Part shown: in pieces, positions 1 through 8,128 of the stretch
How positions within the stretch are numbered: position 1 is the stretch's first letter
Layout of the letters: every line of letters begins with the position of its first letter
NCBI GenBank assembly: GCA_000785145.2
Contig: JSZA02000030.1
Location: 1-54,751 of the forward strand
DNA: 54,751 nt
From: Candidatus Thiomargarita nelsonii
GTDB taxonomy: Bacteria; Pseudomonadota; Gammaproteobacteria; Beggiatoales; Beggiatoaceae
Direction of reading: 5' to 3'
The notes under the pieces: generated by a model
What the model saw: only the letters and a program-made list of their open reading frames with translations
Databases searched by the model: none
Told to the model about the DNA's origin: nothing
Translations under genes and position numbers: made by a program

Positions 1-357
1 TGAACTTATGTCAAAAGCATCACTCGAAACTCGGTTGAGAGGTTTGAAACCAGAAGAACGGTTAATGGGCTTAAATCCAGAAGAACGGTTAATAGGCTTA
101 AAACCAGAAGAACAGTTAATAGGCTTGAAACCAGAAGATCGGTTAATGGGCTTAAATCCAGAACAACTCGAAGAAATGGAGGCATATATTAAACAACAAA
201 AACAACCGAAAAATTTCAGAAAAGTTTGAGTCTATGTCGCCACGCAGGATTGCAACTGGCTCCGCAAAACAAAAGTACAGGGATTGACGGAATAAAGGGA
301 CATTAGAGACATTAAGAACAGTACAACATAAAGCAACAACGAATAAAACCAAACCCA
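1..357 (+). repeat. 357-bp direct repeat, copy 1 (continues left of window)
   Basis: Bases 1-357 match 1327-1683 at a constant offset of 1326, covering the gene 3' end and 128 bp of downstream sequence. The match stops abruptly after 357 (and 1683). The simplest reading is a tandem duplication of a 1326-bp unit, with the junction at 357/358. Confidence 0.9.
2..229 (+). CDS. C-terminus of a PD-(D/E)XK nuclease-like protein (cut by window edge)
   Basis: This is the 3' end of a reading frame that enters from the left edge in frame (Glu-Leu-Met...) and stops at a TGA at 227-229. It is identical over its visible length to the end of the gene at 599-1555, so it should be the last part of a tandem duplicate. 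It carries the same five 9-residue repeats (GLxPEExLx, 41-175) and a charged Lys/Gln tail. The N-terminal nuclease half lies outside the window. I infer that this is a full gene rather than a fragment. Confidence 0.7.
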   Translation, partial: ELMSKASLETRLRGLKPEERLMGLNPEERLIGLKPEEQLIGLKPEDRLMGLNPEQLEEMEAYIKQQKQPKNFRKV

Positions 358-598
358 TTTGGTTGTTTTCGGTGGTTTTCAAAATAAGTTTGGTTGCTCA
401 ATTGTTTTTATTCGTTGTTGAACATAATGCCCAAAAGCAAGCGCACCCCAAAAGCCAATACACCAACGCACCGATATTAAGACAGCCATCGTCAACCCGC
501 ATGGATACCAACGATGGAATAAATAATCAAAAAAAATATTGAAACCAAAAAAAGAATATGATAACCTGCCCCATCCGTAAAGCACCAGCAAAAAAAAA
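230..598. other. Intergenic stretch, no convincing gene
   Basis: The first 128 bp are the distal part of the direct repeat. The rest is A-rich and holds only a short hydrophobic minus-strand frame that overlaps the start of the next gene and has no recognisable domain. I see no RNA gene and no strong terminator. The expected junction of the tandem duplication lies at 357/358. Confidence 0.5.
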
Positions 599-1555
599 AT
601 GGACAACGAAGACAACAAAGAAATAACCTACTGGCATAACATACTGGGCAGACTATTTGAATTTCTATTGACACCACTAAAAATAAACGTATCAACAGAC
701 GTAAAAGTCGTCAAAAAACTACCCGAAGCGGATATTATACTACTAAGAATTGAATCACCGGAATGGACAAAAGAACAACGAGCAGTCTTGCCTGATGGAA
801 TAAAAGATAGCACCGCGAAATACATACTGATAGAATTCAAAGCAACAGAATCCATCAACGGAGACACCTTTATCCAAACACTATGGTACGACAAATCATA
901 CAAACACTCACAAAAACTAACCAAAAAAGAAATACAACCATTTGTGATATGCGCCAAACAACCCCAAAAAGCCAATAGAGAGCAATATGGATACACAATC
1001 CAAGAACAACCGGGGGTATATAAAAGCACAAACATCGCATACAAAGATATCACACTGATATCCCTTAACGAATTACCAGAGACACTTAACAACGCATGGG
1101 TAACATGTTTAGCCAGCAAAAAAAACAAGAGAAAAAAAGCATTTGATCTCTTAAAAGAGAAAGGTTTTAAACAGATAAAAAAGCCTTTTAAAGAGTTTTT
1201 AGCCGACTTATGGCGACTAACCTTACCAAAAGGAGATGATGACATGACACTTGAACTAAGCCGTGAAGATGTCAAAGCAATAGGAAAAATGTGGGGAACA
1301 AGCCTATTTACATCCGAAGAACTTGATGAACTTATGTCAAAAGCATCACTCGAAACTCGGTTGAGAGGTTTGAAACCAGAAGAACGGTTAATGGGCTTAA
1401 ATCCAGAAGAACGGTTAATAGGCTTAAAACCAGAAGAACAGTTAATAGGCTTGAAACCAGAAGATCGGTTAATGGGCTTAAATCCAGAACAACTCGAAGA
1501 AATGGAGGCATATATTAAACAACAAAAACAACCGAAAAATTTCAGAAAAGTTTGA
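599..1555 (+). CDS. PD-(D/E)XK nuclease-like protein with C-terminal nonapeptide repeats (Rpn/DUF4351-like layout)
   Basis: This 318-residue protein has two parts. Residues 1-215 resemble restriction-nuclease-fold proteins: an early PEADIILLR strand bearing an acidic residue, then ILIEFKATES, giving the D...ExK pattern of PD-(D/E)XK enzymes. A linker containing LSREDVKAIGKMWG leads into five 9-residue repeats (GLKPEERLM type) and a charged tail. This overall plan recalls Rpn/transposase-like nucleases with C-terminal repeats in cyanobacteria and Thiotrichales. It is homologous to the split pair at 31052-31961. The ATG follows an A-rich tract without a clear ribosome site. Nuclease activity is inferred from motifs only. 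Low-GC coding and the tandem duplication suggest a mobile or accessory gene. Confidence 0.65.
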   Translation: MDNEDNKEITYWHNILGRLFEFLLTPLKINVSTDVKVVKKLPEADIILLRIESPEWTKEQRAVLPDGIKDSTAKYILIEFKATESINGDTFIQTLWYDKSYKHSQKLTKKEIQPFVICAKQPQKANREQYGYTIQEQPGVYKSTNIAYKDITLISLNELPETLNNAWVTCLASKKNKRKKAFDLLKEKGFKQIKKPFKEFLADLWRLTLPKGDDDMTLELSREDVKAIGKMWGTSLFTSEELDELMSKASLETRLRGLKPEERLMGLNPEERLIGLKPEEQLIGLKPEDRLMGLNPEQLEEMEAYIKQQKQPKNFRKV

Positions 1556-1683
1556 GTCTATGTCGCCACGCAGGATTGCAACTGGCTCCGCAAAACAAAA
1601 GTACAGGGATTGACGGAATAAAGGGACATTAGAGACATTAAGAACAGTACAACATAAAGCAACAACGAATAAAACCAAACCCA
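1327..1683 (+). repeat. 357-bp direct repeat, copy 2
   Basis: This is the second copy of bases 1-357. It covers the last 229 bp of the nuclease-like gene and 128 bp of 3' flank. I see no differences between the copies, so the duplication is recent. Confidence 0.9.
1367..1501 (+). repeat. 27-bp in-frame tandem repeats (5 units)
   Basis: Five consecutive 27-bp units encode GL(K/N)PE(E/D)(R/Q)L(M/I). They lie inside the nuclease-like gene and occur again at 41-175. The units differ at a few bases, and unit number could vary by slippage. Confidence 0.85.
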
Positions 1684-2049
1684 AGAACAGGGATTAACCC
1701 CAACAACAAAAACGGGCAACCATAAAGGATTGCCTCGGAAACATAAAACGCACAAACAAATCCCTAATTTCGTCAATCCCTGTTCTGTCATTTCTTTGTT
1801 CTGAGAAATCTCATAGCTTGTCATTTCGACATGACTCGAACCCATCTCTGCTCCGTAACAATCCCCATAAACCTCCAAGCGATTGACGGGTGATTTAGAC
1901 AACAAAAACCCTACACCAAAATTAAGCCAATCCGATCAGACCGTTAATCCGCTGTACTAGATTACCAAAAGTTATCAGATAGCAAAAAAAACCTTTATTA
2001 TAAATAATCCCCTAAATCCCCTGTACTATCCTGCTCCGTAACAAGCCCC
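1684..2049. other. Repeat-rich intergenic region
   Basis: No gene is evident. The stretch holds a dispersed motif ending in the rehearsed phrase GGGATTGACGGAATAA or its complement (near 1765-1785 and 1935-1970). It also has fragments of the TGTCATTTCGAC palindrome family (about 1788-1835; compare 21609-21675) and two copies of a CTCCGTAACAA/ATCCCC phrase (about 1852 and 2034). The second of these runs directly into the Uma2 fragment. Confidence 0.5.
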
Positions 2050-2349
2050 ATAAAACTTGAGCCGCCCCCTGATTTGGCGATTGAAATTGACATCACTTCT
2101 CGCACTCATTTTGACAATTATGAAAAATTGGGAGTCCCTGAACTGTGGCGGTACGACGGTTCGAGCTTAGAAATTAATGTGCTAAAAGAGGGAAAATATG
2201 TTATTTCTGAAAAAGGCACTCTCTTTCCTAATATTCCGGTGCTTGAGGCTATTCCACGCTATCTGAAATAGAGCAAAGAGAGTGGTAAAAATGCGACCAT
2301 GCGGGAATTTAGAGCTTGGCTTAGACAACCCGAATTCCACATCATTTAG
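2050..2349 (+). pseudogene. Uma2-family endonuclease (DUF820) C-terminal fragment
   Basis: The frame reads PPPDLAIEIDIT, then FDNYEKLGVPELWRYDG and EKGTLFPNIPVLEAIPRYLK. This is the C-terminal half of Uma2/DUF820 PD-(D/E)XK nucleases (the IEI acidic strand and GVPELW are typical). The N-terminal half is missing, and no ATG precedes it. An in-frame TAG at 2269-2271 separates YLK from a further family-like tail ending RAWLRQPEFHII (TAG at 2347-2349). It is a truncated, interrupted remnant. Its 5' break abuts a repeated CTCCGTAACA phrase. Confidence 0.75.
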
Positions 2350-2458
2350 GCGGCACACTGTTGTACCACTTGTTCATTTTTTTGATTTGTTCATTTTTTT
2401 TGAACATTCAATTAAAATGAACACCCTTCATAGTTTTTCAGATAAATAATTTCACAAA

Positions 2459-2480
2459 GGGCAACCATAAAGGATTGCCC
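2459..2480. repeat. GGGCAACC...GGATTGCCC hairpin repeat
   Basis: This is one copy of a short palindrome seen many times here (near 1714, 23673, 23797, 24150, 24250, 49692-50073, 51436 and 54640). It is immediately followed by a CTCGTTCC...TTGCCTCGCG type repeat at about 2492-2530. It is non-coding. Confidence 0.8.
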
Positions 2481-2597
2481 CTACAATATTTTCTCGTTCC
2501 GTTGCTCCGCAAAGGAATGCCTGCCTGGACGCGAGGCAAACTGCAACAATAAAAAAACGACAACCAATTAAGAAAGGATAAATCCATTGATTATTTT

Positions 2598-3662
2598 TTA
2601 CTTCACTTTTATCTCAACCCGCCGATTTTTCGCCCAAGCGTCGGGACTATTTACCGGAATCAAAGGCTGCTCTTGTCCATGACCATAAATTTTCAAGCGT
2701 GTTTTATCAATCCCACGACTATTTAAGGCATCAGCAACAGTAGCAGCACGTTTGTCTGACAGTATTTTATTGCGCTTTTTGCTTTCAACGAGAGAGAAAC
2801 CGGCAAAGGGTTGAATATCAGTATGTCCATGTATTTCAACCGTGAGATTCGGCAGATTGATTAATACCGCTACCAATGCCTCAAGTTGCCGTTCGGTGCC
2901 CGGTTGTAAAGTCAATGCCATTAAGTTAAGACCATGTAGGGTGGATTAAGCGATAGCGTATCCACAAAAACTTATATATTAATCAGGTGGATACGCGCAG
3001 CAATAGCCACCCTACATGTATGGTTTTGGGCTTAACTTAATGGCATTGGGTTGTAAAGTGGCTTTGCCCGTGTTAAATTGAAAATTGCGGAAAGTTGCTG
3101 CCGGTTTGACTCGTGCTAATTTGAAGTTACAAGCCGCAATCAGCCGATTAATGCTCTGGCGACGTGCCGGATCGTACAACAACAGCAAACTCTCCTTGTT
3201 TAGGATTTGCCCGGCTTTAGTAGCCCCATAACGGTTATTTTTCAACAATTCTTCCACCCGTTGTTTGGAATCTTTATCGGTTTGACAAGCGTGGAGATGG
3301 GCTTCTAAACTAAGCGGAAATTGGCCTTGTTTATAATAGGTTTCGCCTAAGCCATACCAAGCAATTGAATAATTGGGCTTGTTTTGCAGTGCTTGGCGAT
3401 AATGAGTAATCGCTTGAGCATATTTGCCTTCATCTTCTAACAGACAGGCTAAGTTGTTATGGGCTTGTGCGTGATGAGGGCATCCTTGTAAAGCTTGTTT
3501 AAGTAGTTGTTTTTCTTTTTCTTTATCACATAATTTTCCCCAATCATAAGCTTGGATGACTAATTGGGTGGCATCATCACAAATTTGGCTCGCTAAGGCG
3601 GGTAGAGACCAAATCAGGACAAGTAACGTACTTAAATAAAGGCTCTGTGGGTTTAACATCAT
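2598..3662 (-). pseudogene. TPR-OmpA secreted/periplasmic protein, split by a miniature element
   Basis: The two halves belong to one gene. The N-terminal half (3662 to 3049) has a signal peptide ending ALA-SQ. It is followed by TPR motifs (AHNNLACLLEDEGKYAQAI, AWYGLGETYYKQGQF) and ends ...FNTGKATLQP. The C-terminal half (to 2598) resumes TLQPGTERQLEAL and carries an OmpA-like peptidoglycan-binding domain (EIHGHTDIQPF, LSDKRAATVADAL, KNRRVEIKVK). Between them sits the 136-bp element at 2913-3048 with an 11-bp duplication of GGTTGTAAAGT. The element gives a stop to the first half and a possible ATG to the second, but that would lack a signal peptide. Two adjacent Met codons (3662, 3659) are possible starts. 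The gene is divergent from the caspase gene, with a duplicated TTTTGACGACTAC motif between them. Confidence 0.85.
2913..3048. mobile_element. Miniature inverted-repeat element, CAATGCC family, copy 1
   Basis: The ends are perfect 18-bp inverted repeats, CAATGCCATTAAGTTAAG at the left and its complement at the right. The 136-bp body is itself largely palindromic (GTAGGGTGG... CCACCCTAC) and has no coding capacity. It is flanked by an 11-bp target duplication, GGTTGTAAAGT (2902-2912 and 3049-3059). An IS4-like transposase in trans is an inference from duplication length. Confidence 0.93.
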
Positions 3663-3737
3663 TTTGACGACTACAAATTTTGGAGTGAGTTGGGTATTAT
3701 ATTTCAAATACTGTTAATTTTGACGACTACGGATACT

Positions 3738-5036
3738 ATGAAACATTTAAATTTATGGCTAATCATCGCCAATCTGATTTTTAATTTGACCGCAACAAGC
3801 CAAGCTGAACAACGAATAGCGCTTGTTATCGGCAATGCAGATTATTTGGATGGCTCTAATTTAAAAAATCCCGTCAATGATGCTGAAGATTTATCCAAGG
3901 TATTACGCCATTTAGGTTTTGAGGTGATTTTAAAAACCAATCTAAGCCAACAAAAAATGGAAACAGTGGTGAGTGAATTTGGGCAAAAGTTGAGTCGTGA
4001 TAAGGACACTGTTGGTTTATTTTATTTTTCTGGGCATGGTGTCCAACATAACGGCAAAAATTATTTAATTCCAATTGGGGGGATGGCATTAAATTCTCCA
4101 CAGCAATTACCTTATGAAACGGTGAATGCCAATTATGTGTTAGACGAGATGAAAGCCGCCAAAAATCAAATGAATATTGTGATTTTGGATGCCTGTCGAT
4201 ATAACATATTTAAGAGCAAATTCAAGGGAAAAAGGGAACGCCCCGGTGATCCAGGTGGGCTGGCAGCACCACAACAAACGCCCACTGGTTTTCTGATTGC
4301 TTATGCCACCGCTGCTAATGATTTTGCCAGTGATTTTGTCAAAGATGGAGATAGAAATAGTCCTTATCTCAAGCATTTGAAGTGTCAAATGCAAAAGCAC
4401 AATCTGATGATAGAACAAATGTTTAAGCAGGTACGGGTTGCCGTCAAGACTGACACTGAGGGTTCGCAAGCGCCAACCTATTATGCGGCGATGGATAATG
4501 ATTTCTTTTTTGTGCCTCAAGGTAGCAGGATTGAGGCGATACAAGAATGTGCTGCCTTGAGCGAGGGGAGAAAAGACAAAGATGTTGTGGATACAAGTCT
4601 AGTCAAGCCCTCATTTTTTGAAAAAGCATGGGAAATTTCAAGCGGCTTGGTGCGGCAAATAGTCAGTGTGTGTCAGGCTATCGTTGCGGTGGTGATATTA
4701 ATATTGCTGATATGGATAGGATGGCGGCCGAAAAATTTTTTCAAGAAAGCGTGGAAAAATGCCGTTACAAAACGTATTCAATTAAAAGTGAGGAAGTGGT
4801 GGAATCAATTAGATAACAATTGGAAAAATGTTTTCAAGGAAGCTATTAATATTAAGAGTGAACCAAGTGACGACGAATTAGTGAAAATCGTTAATTTGCA
4901 GACATTGGATTGCAGGGATAATAAAATAAGCGATTTAGAACCGCTAGGCGACTTGACTAATTTGCAGGAATTGTATTGCGAGGGTAATCAAATAAGCGAT
5001 TTGAAACATAAAAAATTAGACTATTTGTCTCGTTAG
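3738..5036 (+). CDS. Caspase-family (peptidase C14) protein with membrane segment and leucine-rich repeats
   Basis: This is a predicted exported cysteine peptidase of 432 residues. The chosen ATG at 3738 gives a signal peptide ending near TSQAEQ. An earlier in-frame ATG would only add an unlikely extension. The p20-like domain shows RIALVIGNADY, YFSGHGVQ with catalytic His about 100, and VILDACR with catalytic Cys about 153. The HGxxxxYLIP and APTYYAAMDNDFFFVP signatures are also present. After a hydrophobic span near residues 305-330 come a basic region and two leucine-rich repeats (LQTLDCRDNKISDLEPLGDL and LQELYCEGNQISDL). The repeat array is short and stops just before a GTGCG palindrome, so the C-terminus may be truncated. 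Substrate unknown. Confidence 0.85.
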   Translation: MKHLNLWLIIANLIFNLTATSQAEQRIALVIGNADYLDGSNLKNPVNDAEDLSKVLRHLGFEVILKTNLSQQKMETVVSEFGQKLSRDKDTVGLFYFSGHGVQHNGKNYLIPIGGMALNSPQQLPYETVNANYVLDEMKAAKNQMNIVILDACRYNIFKSKFKGKRERPGDPGGLAAPQQTPTGFLIAYATAANDFASDFVKDGDRNSPYLKHLKCQMQKHNLMIEQMFKQVRVAVKTDTEGSQAPTYYAAMDNDFFFVPQGSRIEAIQECAALSEGRKDKDVVDTSLVKPSFFEKAWEISSGLVRQIVSVCQAIVAVVILILLIWIGWRPKNFFKKAWKNAVTKRIQLKVRKWWNQLDNNWKNVFKEAINIKSEPSDDELVKIVNLQTLDCRDNKISDLEPLGDLTNLQELYCEGNQISDLKHKKLDYLSR

Positions 5037-5044
5037 AGGAAGGC

Positions 5045-5063
5045 GGGTGCGTAGGACGCACCC
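5045..5063. repeat. GGGTGCGTAGGACGCACCC palindrome
   Basis: This is a short palindrome of the GTAGGGTGCGTCCTACGCAC family, lying ten bases after the caspase-LRR stop. Related copies are at 7544-7602, 25388-25492, about 25515 and about 25972. It could act as a transcript-end hairpin, but it has no T-tract. Confidence 0.8.
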
Positions 5064-5089
5064 TACTCTTTAGTTGCTAAAAATCAGAT

Positions 5090-5523
5090 TTTTTGCTCTT
5101 ACGAGGATTTTTAGAAAGTTACTCCGAAGGTACGGAACAATATCGCCAAGCGAATATCCGTCTCCTTGAATTAGCCAAACAATCAACTGCCGCCAGCAAT
5201 GGACAACGTTGGACACGGGAGAAAACAATATTTTTTTTGCGGTAGTCACACACAAATTACCTAAACATCTTTCTGTTGATGATGCACAGATGGCAGCCCA
5301 TCTATGTTCCCATGCCCTCGCCTGAGATTGTGTGCAATTAAACCCAATTATTATTATTCATTCTTATCAAACTCATTAAAGATTCAGCTTGCATAGACAT
5401 TGCTTGATGGCAAATATCACTGATGATGTGGAACTGGATAAATTGCTCGCGGCTGCCGTTCAATCTCAAAGCATAGCGGATTTTCAATCTATTGTGGAAC
5501 GAGCTGACAAAACGCATCCGTAG
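5090..5523 (+). pseudogene. Degenerate coding region, family not recognised
   Basis: A plus frame reads LLLRGFLESYSEGTEQY...LLELAKQSTAASNGQRWTREK and stops after a run of eight T. A shift of frame there gives THKLPKHLSVDDAQMAAHLCSHALA. Farther on, an ATG at 5407 opens a 38-codon frame (ANITDDVELDKLLAAAVQSQS...). The codon-like texture over broken frames suggests a decayed gene, possibly once fused to the caspase-LRR protein. I cannot name the family. Confidence 0.35.
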
Positions 5524-5532
5524 GTGAGGCAC

Positions 5533-5599
5533 TTGGAGTCCAAAGCTTTAGCTTTGGACTGGCAGCGGGCTAGTCCAAAGCTAAAGCTTTGGACTCCAA
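5533..5599. repeat. 67-bp perfect inverted repeat (AGTCCAAAGC family)
   Basis: Two 28-bp perfect arms beginning TTGGAGTCCAAAGC surround an 11-bp spacer. Each arm also contains a smaller hairpin AGTCCAAAGC/GCTTTGGACT. Relatives are at about 23980-24034, 28441-28470, 32198-32222, 36826-36894 and 52147-52172. Confidence 0.92.
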
Positions 5600-5621
5600 C
5601 TAACCCGTTCGTGCTATGCCC

Positions 5622-6063
5622 CTTTAAAAATATTGATGAGCCAAAAGTCACTCATAATATTTTCCAACGTTGTCAAAGCTTTTTGCAAATCTATTTCAAA
5701 ATCTTGGTTTTGAATATCGACAATCAATTTGTAAATTGGAAGCGTTATTCAGTTTCTCTATTTCCTCTTTTCCCACTTTGCCACTGATAGTGGTTTCTCT
5801 AACATCTCTAAACAGCCCAAACCGTATATCTTTGTGATTGACAACTAATTGATTAAAGTTTTTTAGTCGAGAAGTAAAGTTTGAGCCGCTCACCTGCAAA
5901 AAAGCAATGACAAAAGAGTGCTTTTGCGTTTTGATTAACAAATGTTCGGGGAGTTTTCTTTTTCCAAGTCTCAGGCAGTCTGTCTCAAACGCTTTAAAAG
6001 TTTTAAAAGCCTCCGCTGTTGTTATTACTTTGCCAATCTCATCAAAATCACTGATGATCACAT
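5622..6063 (-). pseudogene. Partial duplicate of the DEDDh-ATPase gene (C-terminal region)
   Basis: The sequence is nearly identical to the 3' end of the gene at 26027-28357, from IISDFDEIGKVITTAEAF to the end. A 50-bp deletion (junction near 5737) shifts the frame after KLNNAS. The 3' end beyond the stop also matches. At 6063 the similarity ends abruptly and unrelated sequence begins. A third, smaller fragment is at 25691-25773. The copy cannot encode the ATPase or exonuclease. Confidence 0.9.
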
Positions 6064-6090
6064 GCGTCGAATTTTAAAAAAGTGCATTTG

Positions 6091-6537
6091 TCAACCGCAA
6101 ATTCTCTTTTTTCCCGCGTTTTGGAGCACTTCTTTAAGCAATGCTGTTGATATGGCACTGATATGTTCTTTGGTGAGCCGTTGTTCATTAGATAACAACA
6201 GTTTCAATAATGGCTCATGCCGATAAAGAACTTTATCGGCGGGTGGATTAAAAGGAGTATTTATACTGATACGGGCAATTCTTCCCAAATTGATCCCCCG
6301 CCCGTCATCCAGTAAAATAAAATGCGGAAGAAGGCCGGTTTGCGGGTTTGGTTTGGGAAAGTTTTGCACCGCCAATAATTCAAAAGCGGTGGAATTTATG
6401 GTCATACTTAAATGAGTGCCACTAAAATTAACTTCTGCAATATAAATCTGCTGACCAACTGCCGCTTTTAAGTTTTGCACAGATTGCCCGTACTCTTGCG
6501 ATGGCCATAAATTGTTTTCAGCATGGATGGATGCCAT
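6091..6537 (-). CDS. Conserved-looking hypothetical protein coupled to the NifX-like gene
   Basis: This is a 148-residue soluble protein with no signal peptide or membrane span. Its ATG abuts the stop of the upstream NifX-like gene with no gap (TAA|ATG), so the two are almost certainly translationally coupled. The sequence has a possible beta-rich N-terminal half (QQIYIAEVNFSGTHLSMTINSTAFELL), then a segment HFILLDDGRGINLGRIARISINTPF, and a helical C-terminus. I do not recognise the family. The partner suggests a role in metal or cofactor handling, but this is inference. The end of the gene lies 28 bp from the broken duplicate at 5622-6063. Confidence 0.6.
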   Translation of the reverse strand: MASIHAENNLWPSQEYGQSVQNLKAAVGQQIYIAEVNFSGTHLSMTINSTAFELLAVQNFPKPNPQTGLLPHFILLDDGRGINLGRIARISINTPFNPPADKVLYRHEPLLKLLLSNEQRLTKEHISAISTALLKEVLQNAGKKRICG

Positions 6538-6888
6538 TTAATGCGCGTGTCCATGATGGTGAGGGGCTAAACGTTCCAAACTCCCATCCAAATAAGCTGC
6601 TACTGCTTTATCAGGCGACTTCTCAGAAGTCACAATACCTTCAATCCCTTTGACTTCAAGACGACGTATCAGCCCACCACCCATACCGCCACTGATGAGA
6701 ACTTGTATCCCATCTAGGGGATGCTCCGCATGGGTGGAACTTTCATGGAAAGATTGTTCTTTCGGCAATTCCAATAAGTTTTTTTCGCCGATTTTCCCCT
6801 CAGAAACTTCATAAATCCAAAATTTACGACACTTACCAGCGTGCCCAGTCACTTCTCGCTTGTTTTGGCTGGTTATTGCAATTTTCAT
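6538..6888 (-). CDS. NifX/NifB-family dinitrogenase iron-molybdenum cofactor-like protein
   Basis: This 116-residue protein has a single NifX/VnfX-like fold of the family that carries or chaperones metal clusters. Recognisable features are the N-terminal MKIAITSQNKREVTGHAGKCRKFWIYEV strand pair, the glycine-rich DGIQVLISGGMGGGLIRRLEVKGIEGI region, and a His-rich tail (HHHGHAH) able to bind metal. The family is known around nitrogenase, but also in many organisms without it. No nif structural gene is in view, so a redox or metal-sensing role is equally possible. The ATG is preceded by an AGGAG-like site (CTCCT on the plus strand at about 6898-6904). Confidence 0.85.
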   Translation of the reverse strand: MKIAITSQNKREVTGHAGKCRKFWIYEVSEGKIGEKNLLELPKEQSFHESSTHAEHPLDGIQVLISGGMGGGLIRRLEVKGIEGIVTSEKSPDKAVAAYLDGSLERLAPHHHGHAH

Positions 6889-6920
6889 TAATTAATCTCC
6901 TCTCCTCATATTAAACCGGT

Positions 6921-7394
6921 TTACTGGATACGATACTTGTAATGACATGCCACACAAGTGGTGGTAACTTTTTGCAAAGCAGCCACTGCTTGCTTGGTGT
7001 CACCTTCTTTAGCAATTCGCGCAAACTCACTGGACGCTTCATGCAGACGCCTACCCATCTGTCGCATGTCCGGGGGCATAAAGAGACCGGGTCCCATGCC
7101 AGTCTTCGCACACTGCTTGCCCATTGAGCTTATGCCAATTTTAGTTTCCGCCAGTGAGGCAGCCTTCTCCAGCTTATCCTCTGCGATAAGACCAATAATC
7201 TGATTGAGTGTGGCGAGATGCTCTAACATGTGTTGGCGCATCACTTGCTGTGCCTTGCTTGGCATTTCAACCAGTTGGCGTTGTTCGTTGAGTTGTAATT
7301 CGGCTTTATTTTGGTTTTCCGTCTCTGCAATACCAACTGAATGAAGCCCCAGCAACAGAAGTGCTGCCCATAATAGATTATGATGTTTATACAT
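6921..7394 (-). CDS. Cytochrome c' (class II, C-terminal CXXCH)
   Basis: This is a periplasmic haem protein. The signal peptide (to GIAETEN) is followed by about 130 mostly helical residues. A haem-attachment site CVACHYKYRIQ lies at the extreme C-terminus, the hallmark of four-helix-bundle class II cytochromes. Family roles include NO and peroxide binding. The Met at 7394 was chosen over 7400 because a GAGG site sits seven bases before it and almost touches the upstream ATG. Two additional Cys-containing positions (KQCAKTGMG) are not in a haem motif. The gene lies upstream of the NifX-like pair on the same strand, with about 30 bp between. Confidence 0.85.
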   Translation of the reverse strand: MYKHHNLLWAALLLLGLHSVGIAETENQNKAELQLNEQRQLVEMPSKAQQVMRQHMLEHLATLNQIIGLIAEDKLEKAASLAETKIGISSMGKQCAKTGMGPGLFMPPDMRQMGRRLHEASSEFARIAKEGDTKQAVAALQKVTTTCVACHYKYRIQ

Positions 7395-7543
7395 TATCAT
7401 TCCTCAGTTTATGAAAAAAAAATAGCGATGGTAGTGCAAATAATAAGGGTTGTTTGGCTTGATGTCAACTTTTTAATCATCAACATAAATGGCATAGCCA
7501 GCAAATCAGCCTTTGTCCACTTCCCAACGGTGATAAATATGTT

Positions 7544-7602
7544 GTAGGGTGCGTCCTACGCACATTTTTATTTAGCGTCAGGGTGCGTAGGACGCACCCT
7601 AC
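7544..7602. repeat. 59-bp inverted repeat (GTAGGGTGCGTCCTACGCAC family)
   Basis: GTAGGGTGCGTCCTACGCAC at the left and its complement GTGCGTAGGACGCACCCTAC at the right enclose about 19 bp. Each arm is itself palindromic. The repeat lies in the 290-bp non-coding gap between two minus-strand genes, which holds no gene. Confidence 0.9.
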
Positions 7603-7687
7603 ATCAAAACTATTTACAATGGAATAAAAATAGGGTGAACAAAACCTGTCTATTTTGGCACAGATTTAAGCAGGATAGCCCCTACAT

Positions 7688-8086
7688 TTAATCTTTAGAT
7701 TTATTAATGGAATTGACCCATTCAACCATCGTCTCGGTCGCGGCCTCAACAGGGGCCTCCATAAAGTTGATGACGAACTTATCTTTCAACTCGTTCACGG
7801 CGATGGAGCGTGGGCGAATAGCTGCGATCAGAGCGTTGGGGATCGCTCCACTTAGGCAGAAAATGATATTTTTAGAGCCGAGAATGCTCTCATCGATCTC
7901 TCCTTTCTCTAGGTCCTTGACATGACCATAGTGGTCAAAGACAGCAATCAAACGAGCCACTGGATGGGACTCAATTTTCTTGGTCAGGTAATCGATCACC
8001 TCGTCTGTATTGCTAAAGCGGGTTTCAGTCTTGGGAATGTCCAGTGTGAAAACTGGGAACTTGTCTTTCAAAAGTATTAAATACAT
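7688..8086 (-). CDS. Conserved hypothetical protein (DUF6858-like)
   Basis: This 132-residue cytoplasmic protein reads MYLILLKDKFPVFTLDIPKTET, then HPVARLIAVFDHYGHVK, NIIFCLSGAIPNALIAAIRPRSIAV and FVINFMEAP. The pattern agrees with a family I associate with sulfur-oxidising and microaerophilic bacteria, tentatively DUF6858. No catalytic motif is obvious. It is followed downstream by repeats and preceded by the IscB locus. No good ribosome site is visible before the ATG. Function unknown. Confidence 0.6.
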   Translation of the reverse strand: MYLILLKDKFPVFTLDIPKTETRFSNTDEVIDYLTKKIESHPVARLIAVFDHYGHVKDLEKGEIDESILGSKNIIFCLSGAIPNALIAAIRPRSIAVNELKDKFVINFMEAPVEAATETMVEWVNSINKSKD

Positions 8087-8128
8087 TTACTAATTTTATA
8101 GAATGTTATAGATAAATATAGATGAATA

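Noticed and set aside
379..618. Small hydrophobic minus-strand frame
   Set aside because: No recognisable family or ribosome site, and it overlaps the start of the nuclease-like gene. Possible but not supported.
628..1275. Long open frame antisense to the nuclease-like gene
   Set aside because: The sense frame has clear homology to 31338-31961. The antisense one has no domain and follows the codon phase of the real gene.
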